Source of the DNA: Tulasnella sp. 424
Taxonomy: Eukaryota; Basidiomycota; Agaricomycetes; Cantharellales; Tulasnellaceae
Reading direction: 5' to 3'
Length of the DNA stretch: 38,707 bases
Assembly: GCA_019633425.1 (NCBI GenBank)
Contig: WSUB01000267.1
Location: forward strand, 1 to 38,707
The position numbers and the translations under genes are program-made. Positions 19,889 to 31,560 of the stretch are shown one piece after another. The number at the start of each line of letters is the position of its first letter. Within the stretch, counting starts at the first letter, position 1. The notes under the pieces were generated by a model that was not told the origin of the DNA, did not search any database, and saw only the letters and a list, made by a program, of their open reading frames with translations.

Positions 19889-21662
19889 ATGGCAGGGCAC
19901 ACCTATGTCCTCGCTGATGCGCATCGGATTATTCTACATGCTGACGCTACCCGATATTTGACCAGTTGAGTGTAACCGACAAAAATTTCGCCCAACTGCA
20001 ACGGCAGACTTCCTCACTGATTACGTTTTTTTAAGTGGCGGGGTACACTGTCCTTGTTTGGGATCATCTCTGCACCCTTGGCGACGAAATTGAATTCCTG
20101 TGGACGGCGCCTAGGTCACTGGTCAAGTTTCTGTTTCTGGTGGTACGATAAGTTTTCAACCTCCCTTGGTGCGAACATCCGTGAGCAGGAGGACCTGACC
20201 GCGCGCCTCTACCTCTATAGAATCGATACCTTACTCCCCTTGTTCAGGCCATCGCCATCTACTGTGTGTATTAACCCACATTAAGGATTCTTCGACTGAA
20301 GTTGGCGTTTTCTCGACAGATCAGAGCCGGTTGGTCGTCATGTCAGATATAGTACGTTTACGCATTGGTGTTTTCAGTGGGTTGCTGACAGAGCCTGTAT
20401 TCTATGCGCGCAGGCGTAAGAAAAGTCACTTACCGACGGTGGATGCTTATCGTTAACACAATTATCTCAGTTGTAGATGGATGATAATGTCGATAGGGGC
20501 TGTGGAAACCTGGGGTCTGGCAACCTGTGATCGTACGTCATCGCCATGGCATGAAGTTTCTGGCTCAGCTAACGAGATCTCTGAAGTACTCCTTATATTT
20601 CGGGTCCATGCCCTCTGGGAGGGACGTCGGAGTATCGTGGTTGGGACCTATGCCCTCTACTTCTTGACATATACCGCTCATTCGGCGGTAGGTTTGATGA
20701 GCGCCATCGAATTAACTCGTTCGTCATAGGCTTGATACCGTTACTCCGAGATTTGTTAATGATGCGATTGATATGATTCTCTTTAGCTCACATATACTAC
20801 GATGCTTTCGCTAAGACTTGTGTTGCTGATCACCGACCGAAGATAATGTCTATCGAATGGACCTTTGCAGTACGTGCTGCGACTCTAGTGCACTCCATCT
20901 GAGAACTGACCGAGATATGTACTCTGTAGCTATTTAGCGAGACGGTCGTGTTCGTATTAACGGTAATCAAACTCATTGAGCACCGCGGCTCTAATCAGCT
21001 CCAGAACCCACTTATGGAGAGCTTATTCTATGGCCAGCTTATCTACAACACAGTGAGTACTCACCCCACGAGCCCTAGACGACATCAGCTTGATGAAGAA
21101 CTCACCCTTCTCATCCCCTCATAACAGGTCATAATCGGTGCGAATACTTCCTAGATATATCAATTTCGGAAGTGAGCTTACTAGCTTCACTTGCCGCCTT
21201 AGCGTTCCGCGTGTTCAACCTTTTCATTTGGATTTCTTTACCTGCGTCTCTCACCTTTCTGGGCGCTTTGTGAGTGACCCGAGTATACAACGCTACTAAC
21301 ACTTCCGCGATACTTACCCGTTACCTCCACGTAGCTTCATCTGGGCAACGATAACTGCATTCGTAGCACGAATGATGCTGCATCTGCGAAAAAGTGCCTT
21401 TTCCAGCACTCAGAGTACAGAAACGTCGTTCTTTGGGGAGACTGCTGTAAGCACGCGGATAGTTTGGGCGCGACGCCCTCCGGCCTTGAACACATCCCTC
21501 ACGGCATTCTCGCACGATGCGCACCCGGCTGTCACTGGCGATTGCGAAAATGTTGTCTGCGCCAACGACCGAGAGGCAGGAGAGGAGATTGCATTACGGA
21601 CGCTTTGGACGGAAGGCGGTCAAACCAACGGTTCCGGCGGGCGCACATTTCAAATGCCATAG
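19889..21662 (+). CDS. DUF6533 seven-helix membrane protein, array copy 6 (354 aa, intact)
   Basis: Exons: 19889-19964, 20036-20142, 20221-20263, 20320-20351, 20414-20415, 20471-20532, 20587-20718, 20787-20869, 20930-21052, 21128-21137, 21203-21269, 21335-21662; total 1065 nt, no lesions. DUF6533 core AGYTVLVWDHLCTLGDEIEF in exon 2, RVHALWEGRR after TM3, a P(H)IYYDAFAKTC loop in exon 8, NPLMESLFYGQLIYNT after TM5, and the tail signature TSFFGETAVSTRIVWARRPP. The tail reads on past the copy 2 and 4 stop to a TAG, giving an extra glycine-rich end. Last member of the closely related block (copies 1-6); sequence homology to the other units fades at about 21870. Confidence 0.87.
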
Positions 21663-22600
21663 CTCTCGCTCTCTTGAATCCCGAACAGGATACCGGTAGG
21701 AAGAAGCGGCGAGGGGCGAGGGGCGTCTACGCATTCCGTCCTTCCGGATACTTATCTCTAAATTATGTCTAGTCTCGATATTTGTAACTAACATGTATTC
21801 AATGGAAAGGGCATATCATGCCGTGTAATCGTACTACACTGCTTCGGCCTGCTCATTTGAGGGAAGTATTAGGGACGAGTGTCGTCGAATCAGTCGACTT
21901 GGTGAACGTCTAAAAAGTCTCGTGGGATGATTATATCGGTATCAACTTCTCTAGATACACAGATTTCGGCTGACACTGGCAGAAACATGCGGAACGTACG
22001 TACGTCCACCGCCAACAACGTTTGTTCATAACCGAACTACCCTTCTTTCTCAAGCCGCTAGATCTCGGACTCTGTTTAGCATGGGCGCGCCCCTGGTTGA
22101 ACCCCGCTACGCATCGCGGGTCTCCGTCGGTGGCGTTCGATCTCTTGAGGCAGAAACGCCGACACATCCCCAATGACGGAAATTGAGCCCGATCCACAAA
22201 AGGGTCTATTTGAATGATGTACTTTGAATGGTTGTAAATTGCAGGGAAGTCAAGACGGGCACGCGCAAACCAATCCTCTCGGACACATGGGTCACGAAGT
22301 ACTGAATTGAAGGGGTTTACAATGATCTTGGCGGCGGATTGATCATCCCTCTGTCTCGGTGTGGGAACTATTTACTCTATATCTTTAATCTACGAGAAAC
22401 TGGAGTCTGTAGTCCTGGTCGTTGAATCGAGATCAACAAGTGTGCAAAACAGGACCAAGCCTGACGGCCCGCATGTCACCAAGCACCGCCTGCAATAGCC
22501 AGGCCCACACGTAGCTCTGGATCCTTATGGATGGGTTCGCAAATCTTGATCGAGACTCCCAATCGCGGCAACGGCGACGGGGAAGCCAAATTTGGGAGAG
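21663..22600. other. Unique spacer between copies 6 and 7
   Basis: The 3' block shared with units 1-5 ends at about 21870, and the relic last exon seen in those units is missing. From there to about 22600 the DNA has no counterpart in the window. Short frames exist on both strands (for example minus strand 21931-22197) but none has a recognisable domain or splice pattern. I see no gene here. Confidence 0.4.
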
Positions 22601-22821
22601 ATTACGCTTACTTTGAAGGGCCATGTGTCAACCATCTTGGCTGAGACCTGCGGCCGCCTTTCCCTCAACGCTGCGGGAGCAGTCATCGTTGCTCCCACTC
22701 CAACTTTCGGGAGGGATATAAAGAGTTGGCCAGGCCTTTCAAGGACGCAGACCCCCCTTCTCTGTCACTCTCCTCTCCCCACCCCCGACCGCACTGTCGT
22801 CATCTTCAGACACCCAAATGC
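22601..22821 (+). promoter_or_regulatory. Promoter region of copy 7 with a TATA box
   Basis: Starts with TTTGAAGGGCCATGTG, homologous to the CCCTGAAGGGCCATGTG block upstream of the array genes, so promoters and genes share ancestry. A TATAAA lies at 22717-22722, 100-105 bp before the ATG. No CCAAT box is seen. A pyrimidine-rich tract precedes the start. Confidence 0.45.
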
Positions 22822-24654
22822 ATGACTGGACACACACATGACCCGGTATCCGTACGTCAGACCGTGCTACATGCAGAGATTTTGAGGTATTTGAATCGTT
22901 CAGTACCTTTTTCGTTTTGTTTTTTTTTGGTTTGGGGGATCGAAGCATGCTCACCCCTCCTTTCCTAGTCGTAGAATTTACGATTCTTATCTGGGATTAT
23001 ATGTGCACGTTCGAAGGGGAGGTCCGATTCTTGTGGACCGCGCCCAAATCACTGGTCAAGATTTTGTTTTGGTGGTGGGTAGAGTTTCCACCCTGGAACG
23101 AAGAAAGTGGATCTGATGGTCGGTTTTCCTGATAGAATCGATGTCACCTCTTTATGTCAAACAGTCGCCGTCTACCGTAAATGCTCGTGCACAACGTTCA
23201 GACACACTGGCGAAGCTGACGTTTTTACAACAGAGACAAGTCGTTTGGTAGTTTCATCTGATACCGTGCGTTCCACTCCCGATGGGTTTGCTTCGTAGCT
23301 GACCTTACCTGCAATTCATGTCTCCAGTCGTGAGTTGGTCCCTCGATTACAGGAGGTGCGTGTGGTCAACATGTTTCTTACAAACTATCTTAGCTAAATG
23401 GTCGCTTATAACAATTGGGTGCATCGAAATTCTGTCTTTGGCAATCTGGGATCGTAAGGCCATAGCTATAGAGAATTCGCTGGAAACAATATTTAGCTGA
23501 CCAGATCTCGAAAGAGCTACTTCTTTTTCGAGTGCAGGCCCTGTGGGGTGGGCTTAGGACCTACTTCCTCTACATCATGACACATTCCTGTCATGCAATG
23601 ATAGGTCTTATAACTGCCATCAAGCTTATCCGTTAGTCCACCATCTCACAACCTCGCTTAAAAGCTCGCTAACAATGGCGTATTCTCCAGCCCATCTATC
23701 CTACGACGCTATAAGTAAGGCCTGTGCTGCTGATTACCGGCCGGTGGTAATGTCCATAATATGGTCTTTCGCTGTAAGTGTCTCGAGTGTTTTGGATCAA
23801 AGCTGGCCCCACTAACCCCGATACGTATTTCGTAGCTATTTAGCGAGACTATTATCTTCTTTCTGGCAGTAATCAAAGTCCTTCAAGAGCGCCGCGCCGA
23901 ACAGATCGACAACCCTCTGATGGAGAATTTATACTCTGGACAGCTCATGTACAACGCGGCAAGTCATCAACCTACACGAGCGAGGTTGAGAAGCCGAGTG
24001 GCTGACCGTCGCTCCGTGCCTTGTTGTTAACAGGTCGTAATCGGTACGATTGACTTTTCGGATGATCACATCGACAGCGAACTAAGCAGCTTTATCGGTC
24101 AACCAAGTCGCCCGCGTGTTCAGTATATTTGGTTGGTTACCCATCCGCCATCCTTTCTACTTCTGGGCGTTTTGTAAGTAAGGAATCTTACAACGCCTAA
24201 GCGCTACAATGAATGCACTTGCCTACGTGCTCTACACAGCTTCATATCGGCGCTGATTTCTACACTCGTAACTCGAATGATGCTGGATCTTCGGAGGGTT
24301 GCTTTTGCGAGCTCCCAGCATAGCCAGAAATCGTTCTTTGGGGAGACGGCTTTGAGTACGCAAATTGTTTGGGCACGGCGTACTTCAAATTTGAACTCGT
24401 CTCGCTNNNNNNNNNNNNNNNNNNNNNNNNNNNNNNNNNNNNNNNNNNNNNNNNNNNNNNNNNNNNNNNNNNNNNNNNNNNNNNNNNNNNNNNNNNNNNN
24501 NNNNNNATCGTTCTTTGGGGAGACGGCTTTGAGTACGCAAATTGTTTGGGCACGGCGTACTTCAAATTTGAACTCGTCTCGCTCAACAGCCTCACACGAT
24601 GTGACCCTAGCGATCATAGCATCACGAGAACGTTTACCAGAGCACCGAGGGTGA
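22822..24654 (+). pseudogene. DUF6533 seven-helix membrane protein, diverged copy 7 (pseudogene)
   Basis: A more distant paralogue with the same exon order. Recognisable parts: exon 1 22822-22896 (the usual GTTGAG donor is missing), exon 2 from 22969 (EFTILIWDYMCTFEGEVRFL), exon 3 23136-23176, exon 4 23234-23265, 2-nt exon 23328-23329, exon 6 23394-23453, exon 9 ending at 23958, last exon 24240-24654. Lesions: exon 2 is 1 nt short and exon 3 is 2 nt short, producing a stop at their junction. Exon 6 is 60 nt, not 62 (CTGCAAATGG became CTAAATGG), giving an in-frame TAA. The exon 7 acceptor is displaced, and about five codons after RVQALWGG are lost. The last exon contains a 100-N gap with 77-bp duplicated flanks; removing the artefact gives 238 nt, open to a TGA. 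Confidence 0.75.
24330..24583. repeat. 100-N gap flanked by identical 77-bp repeats (assembly artefact)
   Basis: N run 24407-24506; the 77 bp at 24330-24406 and 24507-24583 are identical. The gap lies in the last exon of copy 7. The homologous solo exon at 28524 has only one copy of this 77-bp stretch, supporting a false duplication here. Confidence 0.9.
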
Positions 24655-26080
24655 AGAGAGGGTAGAGGAAATTGAATCGTGGACCTATCGAATACAAGAT
24701 GGTCGCCTCGATGATTAAGCTGGCTGACAGCCTCAGAACCGACGACTACCGCCAACGGCTCCCAACCAGAATAGGTGTAAGAGTAGGGATGAACGTAGGA
24801 TGCGTGTTTTGTTTCGTGAAAGGCCTGGCTGTACAGTATCTTCCGTGTTTGCCGCCTATGGTTAGTAATTGTTTCTGAAGGTTGCGTCCGACCGAAGTAT
24901 GGCGAGGTGAAAATAAGGGACGAGTCTCGCTCGACCACGCATGATCTCCCAAGAGCCGGGCAGGATGGGACAGAGCGTCATGAAGAACGCAAAATGGTCT
25001 CAAGACCTTAGCTTGTTGTCGTGAGCTCTATCGTTTTCAGCCAGCCAGAGGGGCAGGGCCGTCCCAGTCACATTCGAAGCCGAGGGGCGGACAGTGTTGG
25101 GTAAACAGTCACTCTTACTCATATTTGTCGACAACTAAATCCTCGAGCTTGTTTTAGGACGCGAAGGGATGTATAAGTCCCCGGAGCCTGTGGTTTTGCT
25201 TCCTCCAGGTCGTCCTGGACCGCGACCCTCTGGCCGCGCTGTCCACGGGGTTTCCGCTTGCGGAGGGAACCGAAGCGCAATCGCATTATATTTTTAAACA
25301 TAATCAGCTGGGGCCAACGTGTGCATGGCCTTGGTGCTTTTCGTCCTTTTGTTGTAGGCAGAGGAATTTGTAACTTTGCTGGGAGGGTGCACCGCCACAC
25401 GTGGATGGCTGCGGCGTTTCGGCGTGGGACTTTATTAGGCGGTGGCTTGGCTATACCGCCCAAGGCGGACCCGGGACTGTCCGCTGAGCCTGCGTCTGAC
25501 CTCCGGTTTCTTCCTCTGCATCCTCTCGCCGTCCATCCTCTGCCTTTGAGTTTGACAGATGTCCAAGGATAGGAAGGTGGTGGAATGGGCCGTCATAATA
25601 CTTGTATAAAACGGTAAATCATATCTCCAGAACATACGTCTGTCGACCCTGCGGCGACATCCGAATATGGTACGATGCACGACTTTGATCGCCTTTCGTG
25701 TGGTCCGGGTTGCCTGTTCCCCGCTAACGCCTGACAGCAACCCCGGATTAAGTAGCGATCGATTGATCCACAATATTAGCAAAACCTTCCTCCCTGAGAG
25801 GGACCCCGCAGTCTCCAAGTTAACAACGAGCATATCCGGACCGCCGCTAAGCACTTGGCCCTGAGTTATTAGCCGGACGCGACGATCACGTTCATTCTTT
25901 AGTTGGCTTAGACCAATATTCTTCGGTGCCGTGAATGTGATCAAGTTGTGCTATTGTGCCAGCTTAAATGCCCTGAGCGCGCCCAAAGACCGCAAATCCC
26001 CGTCGCTTCCATCCCCGCAGACCAACCACCCTCTTCCCGGCTTCCTCACTCCCAAGTTCTATCGTCGCAACGCCAAATGA
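24655..26080. other. Spacer between copies 7 and 8, duplicated later at 28765-29790
   Basis: About 1.4 kb. Most of it (from about 24665 and again from about 25130) has a counterpart at 28765-29790. Long open frames exist on both strands (for example minus 25435-25944 and plus 25258-25572), but the two copies do not keep the same frame, and I recognise no domain. The stretch 24880-25120 is missing from the second copy. The part from about 25870 is the promoter region of copy 8. No gene called. Confidence 0.4.
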
Positions 26081-27842
26081 ATGACGGGGGAAATTCTTGA
26101 TCCTGCAGTCGCGCAGCGCATCGTCTTCCATGCTGAAGCTTCCAGATACATGACGAGTTGAGTGGAGGGAGGGGTTGGGATCGGTGGCAGGTTCGTAGAA
26201 GGCTTACATTCCACCCCTGGTTCCCTTTCAGTGGCAGGCTTCACAATTCTTATCCTAGACCATTTTTACACGCTGGACGACGAGCTTAGATTAATGTGGA
26301 CAGCCCCAAGGTCTTTAGTCAAGGTTTTGTTTCTAGTGGTGAGCATTTTGCTTAATAGCGTCAAACGAATGCTCAAAGATTCCCCACCTCAGAACCGATA
26401 TATTACTCCCGTCTTCCAGGCTGTGACCGTCTATCGTAAGTACTTCCGTTTAGTACCAACTATCACCACGTTGAGATTAATATCAACATGCAGAAATGAG
26501 CGGGCTGGCTGTATTCTCAAACACAGTGCGTTTCTGATCATCGAGACCGGTTGGGTTTGTTGGCTAAAGTCACGTGCCCCCTCTATCCCTAGTTGTGAGT
26601 CTCCTTGCTGTCTGAAACATCCGCCGTAACGATTGACTCGTTTTGACTCTGGCAATCTCAGTTGCAAATGGTGGGCAACCGTCAACGGATTTGTCGAAAT
26701 TTCATCTATGGCAATCTCAGATTGTAAGAACTCTCTATGATTCTAAATTCCTGCTCGACTGATCAGCACCATCCAGTGCTCCTCCTTTTCCGGGTGCATG
26801 CTCTTTGGGAAGGGCGCCGGAGCGTTGTCGTTGGCACCTATGCTATATACGCTTTTGCATACACTTGCATTATGATAGTGGGATTTATAGGCGCTTTCGA
26901 AATGATCCGTTAGTCCACATCGTGTCAGTTCTACTAAACGGGCCCGTTGACACTTTTATTGCACTATCCAGCGATGTTACACTACGATCCGCTGGCAAGG
27001 ATGTGTGCCTCCGAGTTTAGACCAAAAGTAATGCCTGCCTTGTGGTCTATTTCGGTGAGTGTTTCCTCTCCGACGCCCTGGGCAGGGAAGTGGCTAACTT
27101 TCGGTTATTGTCGCTCGATCCCTGAAGTTGCTCTGCGAGCTAACGGTTTTCATCCTGACGGCTATCAAAGCGTTCCAGCACCACATTTCGGAAAAGTCGC
27201 AGAATCCTCTCCTCAAAACCTTGTATTACGACCAATTCCTATACTATGTCGTAGGTACTCTTTCGCTGGCACGCGAGCAAGGCGAGGAGATAGCTAATAT
27301 ACTTCCCACGTTATGTTGACCGGCTCTATAAAGATTATCATAGGTGAGTCCAAGATATTATGTATTACCGTCGATGTAAGAAATGAGACTCAATTTGCCC
27401 CGTTGTTCTGTAGTCGTCCGTATATTTAACCTTCTTATTTGGCTTACTCTACCTCAGTCCCTTTTCTTCTTAGGGGTCTAGTGAGTATGGAAAACGATCA
27501 TAGCTTTCTTTTTGCTAACAATTTATCCTTCCTAGTTTCATCTGGTCATTAATCACAGCCCTTGTCTCGCGCATAATGCTGCGTCTCCGGAGCGTAGCTT
27601 GTGCCAACTCCCGGTCTTGCGATACCAGTTTCTTTGGGGAGACTGTCAAAAGCACTCGAATCGTATGGGCAAAACAGAATAACGAATTGGATACGTCCGT
27701 TCACTTTATGCGTCCAGAAGATGAGTCTCTTCCGGTCTCTGGAACGGAGGGTACGGCTTGGAATGGCGGCGAGGAAGGTGGCGAGATTATCGAATTGCTA
27801 AGATTTCGAGCGGAGGGGTCGAGAATGGGAGACGGAGGCTAG
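26081..27842 (+). CDS. DUF6533 seven-helix membrane protein, copy 8 (347 aa, intact)
   Basis: Exons: 26081-26156, 26232-26338, 26393-26435, 26494-26525, 26593-26594, 26662-26723, 26777-26908, 26972-27054, 27128-27250, 27334-27343, 27414-27480, 27536-27842; total 1044 nt, open throughout. N-terminus MTGEILDPAVAQRIVFHAEA, then the DUF6533 core AGFTILILDHFYTLDDEL. The 2-nt exon is TT and makes Phe87 together with the next base, before invariant Cys88. TM3 ends LLLLFRVHALWEGRR; the tail has TSFFGETVKSTRIVWAKQN. It is the older half of a duplicated pair with copy 9 and diverged from copies 1-6. No CCAAT box is seen close to the start, so its regulation may differ from the array. Confidence 0.88.
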
Positions 27843-28523
27843 CATTAGATGCTCTTCGAACAGGCTTCATTGCTAGACGTGGGTCGACGCGTGGTTCGCT
27901 CCATCCCGCAAGTCGCTTCATGTACGCTTTTCGGTGCGGTCAGTTTATCCTTATTCGCGTATCGCTTTCGGAATATGGTTACCTTTAATTTGTGTCTCGA
28001 GAACCCGGAATGGCTTTCCTCCAGATCTAGCTCTGCCCCAATTTCCGGCAGATCGAGGGTGGGGAGCTGGCTTCTCGGCTCGGAGCCGGTTCGAACGAAG
28101 CACTCGCCTTCGCCCTCGGCCGTGGAAGTCACCATGCGGCGGGGATCGGGAGAATTCGGCTTCGTGGTTGAATTGTAAAATGAGTGGCATTCCATCCATC
28201 TAGTTCCTAATTTGGTTGCGTTCTTTGCACGGCAGCTTGGACAGCAAATGTGTCAAAAACTGCTGATGCTCGGACTCTAAAATAATCCAAGGATCATCCA
28301 GCCAGTCTTTGACGGAGAGTGGCTGCGGAACACCTCGGGCCGACGGCCCGCGACGAACTTGGTTAGGCAGAGAAGTAGAGTACTTTACGCCCAGCTCGGC
28401 ATCGACCGACGTACAATGTTATTCTTCGGGGTGTTGGTTGGGTAAATCTTTCATCCCTCGATCGCAATTTAATGATGCTCTCGTCGGCCCCTCGATGATC
28501 GAATTTGAGCAAGGTGTTTGATT
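27843..28523. other. 3' flank of copy 8 up to the duplication junction
   Basis: Matches the 3' flank of copy 9 (31561-32216) along its length. Several short frames are open on both strands, but the sequence differences between the two copies (indels near 28245-28280 and in the A-run at 31969) do not respect any frame. Treated as non-coding. Confidence 0.45.
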
Positions 28524-28764
28524 GGCGCTGATTTCTACACTCGTAACTCGAATAATGCTGGACCTTCTGAGGGTTGCTTCTGCGAGCTCCCAGCATAGCC
28601 AGGCATCGTTCTTTGGGGAGACGGCTTTGAGTACGCAAATTGTTTGGGCACGGCGTACTTCAAATTTGAACTCGTCTCGCTCGACGTCCTCACGCGATGT
28701 GACCCTAGCGACCATCGACGATCGCGAGACCGTTTACCGGAGCACCAGCGCGAAGCAATGGTAG
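28524..28764 (+). pseudogene. Solo last exon of a copy-7-like gene at the duplication junction
   Basis: Reads ALISTLVTRIMLDLLRVASA, then ASFFGETALSTQIVWARRTS, and matches the last exon of copy 7 nearly base for base, but the preceding eleven exons and the splice acceptor are absent. Immediately upstream is the 3' flank of copy 8. It is the truncated edge of the tandem duplication, not a gene in its own right. It shows the 77-bp sequence that flanks the copy 7 gap only once. Confidence 0.85.
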
Positions 28765-29790
28765 AGGAAATTGAATTACGGAAGTATCGAATACAAGTGG
28801 CCGCTCCGATGATTACGGCTGACAGCCTGGCGCCGAACTATCCAACTACATTCTCGAGCTTGGTTCAAGGATGCAAAGTTATGTATCAGTCCCCCGGAGT
28901 CTGTGGTTTTGCTTCCCCCAGATCGTCCTGGACCGCGAGCCTCTGGCCGCACTGTCCACGGGGTCTCCACTTGCGCAAGGAACTAAGGCGCATTCGCGTT
29001 ATACTTTGCGGCTGGGACAAACGTGTGCATGGCATTTGTGCTTTTCGTCCTTTTTTGAACGCATTTGTCACGCTGGAATGGAGGGTGCATCGCCAGACTT
29101 GGATGGCTGCGGTGTTTCGGCGTGGGACTTCATTGGGCGGTGGCTTGGCTATGTCGCCCAAGACGGTCCCGGGACTGTCCGCCGAGCCTCCGCGTATGAC
29201 CTCCGTTTTCTTCCTTTGCATCCTTCGCCATCCATCACCTGCCTTTGAGTTTGACAGGTGTCCAAGGATAGGAAGGTGGTGGAAGTCGCCGGTAATAGCA
29301 CTTGTATCAACCGGTTAATCGTATCGCCGGAACATACGTTTGTCGACCCTGCCGGGACATCCGAATATGGTAGACGATGTGTACAGGTACAGTGCACTAT
29401 ACTTTGATCTCCTCTCATGCCCGTCCCCCGCCTACGGCCGAGAGCAACCCTGGATTACCGATCGATTGATCCACAACATTAGCAAAACCTTCCTCCCTTA
29501 AGGGGACCCGCAGTCTCCAAGTTAACAACGAGCACATCTCTCGGACCGCAGCCACACCCTCGGCCCTGAATTATTAGCTGGACTCGACTATCGCGTGCAT
29601 TCTTTAGTTGGCTTAGGCCAGTACTCTTCGGTACCGTGAGCGTGGTCAAGTTGTGCCATTGAACTCCCTTCGCGCACCCAGAGACCGTTCGATCCGAGGT
29701 CTAAAATCGCCACCACCTCCATCCCTTCAGGCCAACCAACCTCCTCCCGGCTTCCTCGCTTACAAGTTTTATCGTCGTAACGCCAAATGA
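28765..29790. other. Spacer between solo exon and copy 9
   Basis: Second copy of the 24655-26080 spacer. A possible splice acceptor followed by an open stretch (QIVLDREPLAALSTGSPLAQ at about 28920-28980) is present in both copies, but the frame is not shared over its full length, so no gene is called. The last 200 bp are the promoter region of copy 9. Confidence 0.4.
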
Positions 29791-31560
29791 ATGACGGAGG
29801 ACATTCTTGATCCTGCAGCCGCACAGCGCATTGTCTTGCATGCCGAAGCCTCCAGATACATGACGAGTTGAGTGAAAGGGGGGGGGGGTTGTAGTCGGTT
29901 ACGGCTCGTGGAAGGCTTACATTCTACTCCTATTCGCTTTCAGTGGCAGGCTTCACAATCCTTATCCTAGACCATTTTTACACGCTGGACGAGGAGCTTA
30001 GATTAATGTGGACAGCGCCAAGGTCTTTAGTCAAGGTTTTGTTTTTAGTGGTGAGCGACTTGTTTGATCCCGTTAGACGAATGCTCAAACGTTTAAACAT
30101 TCCCCACCTCAGAACCGATATATTACACCCATCTTCCAGGCTGTGACCGTCTATCGTGAGAACTTCCGTTTAGTACCAACTATGACCACGTTGAGACGAA
30201 TATCAACATGCAGAAATGAGCCGGTTGGCGGTCTTCTCAGACACAGTGCGTTTCTAATCACCGAGACTGGTTGCGTTTGTAAGCTAAAGTCGGGTGTTCC
30301 CTCTATCCCTAGTTGTGAGTCTCCTGGCTTTCTGAGACACCTGCCGTGACATTAACTCGTTTTGCCTCTGACGATCTCAGTTGCAAATGGTGGACAACCG
30401 CCGACGGATTTGTCGAAATTTCATCCATGGCCATCTCGGATTGTAAGAACTCTCTCCGACTCTAGATTCTTGCTCGGCTGATCGGCACCGCCCAGTGCTC
30501 CTCCTTTTCCGGGTGCATGCTCTTTGGGGAGGGCAGCGGAGCGTTGTCTTTGGCACCTACGCTATCTACGCTTTTGCATACACTTGCATTATGATAGTGG
30601 GCGCTATAAGCGCTTTCGAAATGATCCGTAAGTTCACATCGTTTCAAGTTTGCTAAACGTGCTTGTTGACACGTTTATTGCACTACCCAGCGATGCTACA
30701 CTACGATCCGCTGGCAAGGATATGTGCCTCCGAGTTTAGACCGAAAGTAATGCCTGCGTTGTGGTCTGTTTCGGTGGGTGATTTCTCTCCGACGCCCTGG
30801 GGAAGGAAGTGGCTGACTTTCGGTTACTCTTGCTCGATCCCTCAAGTTGCTCTGCGAGCTTACGGTTTTTATCATGACAGCGATCAAAGCTTTCCAGCAT
30901 CACATTTCAGAGAAGTCGCAGAATCCTCTCCTCAAAACTTTGTATTACGACCAATTTCTATACTATGTCGTACGTACTCTTTCAATGACAAGCGAGCAAG
31001 GCGAGGAGATAGCTAATTCACTCCCCACTTTATGTTGACCGGCTCGATAAAGATCATAATCGGTGAGTCCAATATATCATTACCGTCGGTGACAAAATGA
31101 GACTCAGGTAGCCCACCGTTTGTAGTCGTTCGCCTATTTAACTTGTTCGTTTGGCTTACTCTACCCCAGTCCCTATTCTTCCTGGGGCTTTAGTGAGTAC
31201 GGGAAACAACGATAGCGTTCTACTTGCTAACCATTTATTATCCTTCCTAGTTTCATTTGGGCATTAATCACAGCGCTCGTCTCGCGCATAATGCTGCACC
31301 TCCGGAGCGTAGCTTGTGCCAACTCCCGGCCTTGCGATACTAGTTTCTTTGGAGAGACCGTCAAAAGCACTCGAATCGTATGGGCAAAACAGAATAACGC
31401 ATTGGATACGTCCGTTCACTTCATGCGTCCAGAAGATGGGTCGCTCCCGGTCTCTGGAACGGAGGAGGATACGGTTTGGAAGTGCGGCGAGGAAGGTGGT
31501 GAGATTATCGAATTGCCAAGGTTTCGACCAGAGAAGTCGAGAACGAGAGACGGAGACTAG
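29791..31560 (+). CDS. DUF6533 seven-helix membrane protein, copy 9 (348 aa, intact)
   Basis: Exons: 29791-29866, 29944-30050, 30113-30155, 30214-30245, 30313-30314, 30381-30442, 30496-30627, 30691-30773, 30847-30969, 31053-31062, 31126-31192, 31251-31560; total 1047 nt. Closest relative of copy 8, with scattered substitutions and no lesions. After RVHALW it has GGQRS where the other copies have GGRRS or EGRRS. The tail TSFFGETVKSTRIVWAKQNN is identical to that of copy 8 over this motif, and the length difference comes from an added codon in the acidic tail. Both members of the pair are open, which suggests selection on each since the duplication. Confidence 0.88.

Larger units (their letters stand above)
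24249..28523. repeat. Tandem segmental duplication, first copy (carries DUF6533 copy 8)
   Basis: Spans from within the last exon of copy 7, through the spacer, copy 8 and its 3' flank. The second copy is 28524-32216. The start of homology (GGCGCTGATTTCTACACTCG) is at 24249 here and 28524 in the second copy. The end (GGTGTTTGATT) is at about 28523 and 32216. The first copy is longer partly because of the 177-bp assembly artefact. Confidence 0.8.

Noticed and set aside
22060..22140. tRNA-like GGTTGAACCCC box in the unique spacer
   Set aside because: No A box, no cloverleaf and no acceptor stem could be drawn around it.
24204..24938. 244-codon minus-strand open frame containing the N run
   Set aside because: Antisense shadow of the copy 7 last exon, extended artificially by the 177-bp assembly artefact.
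25435..25944. 169-codon minus-strand open frame in the copy 7-8 spacer
   Set aside because: The second copy of the spacer (29150-29650) interrupts it, and there is no recognisable domain.
28644..29318. 224-codon plus-strand open frame
   Set aside because: Starts in the wrong frame of the solo last exon and runs into the spacer; the duplicated spacer at 24.7-25.6 kb does not keep this frame.
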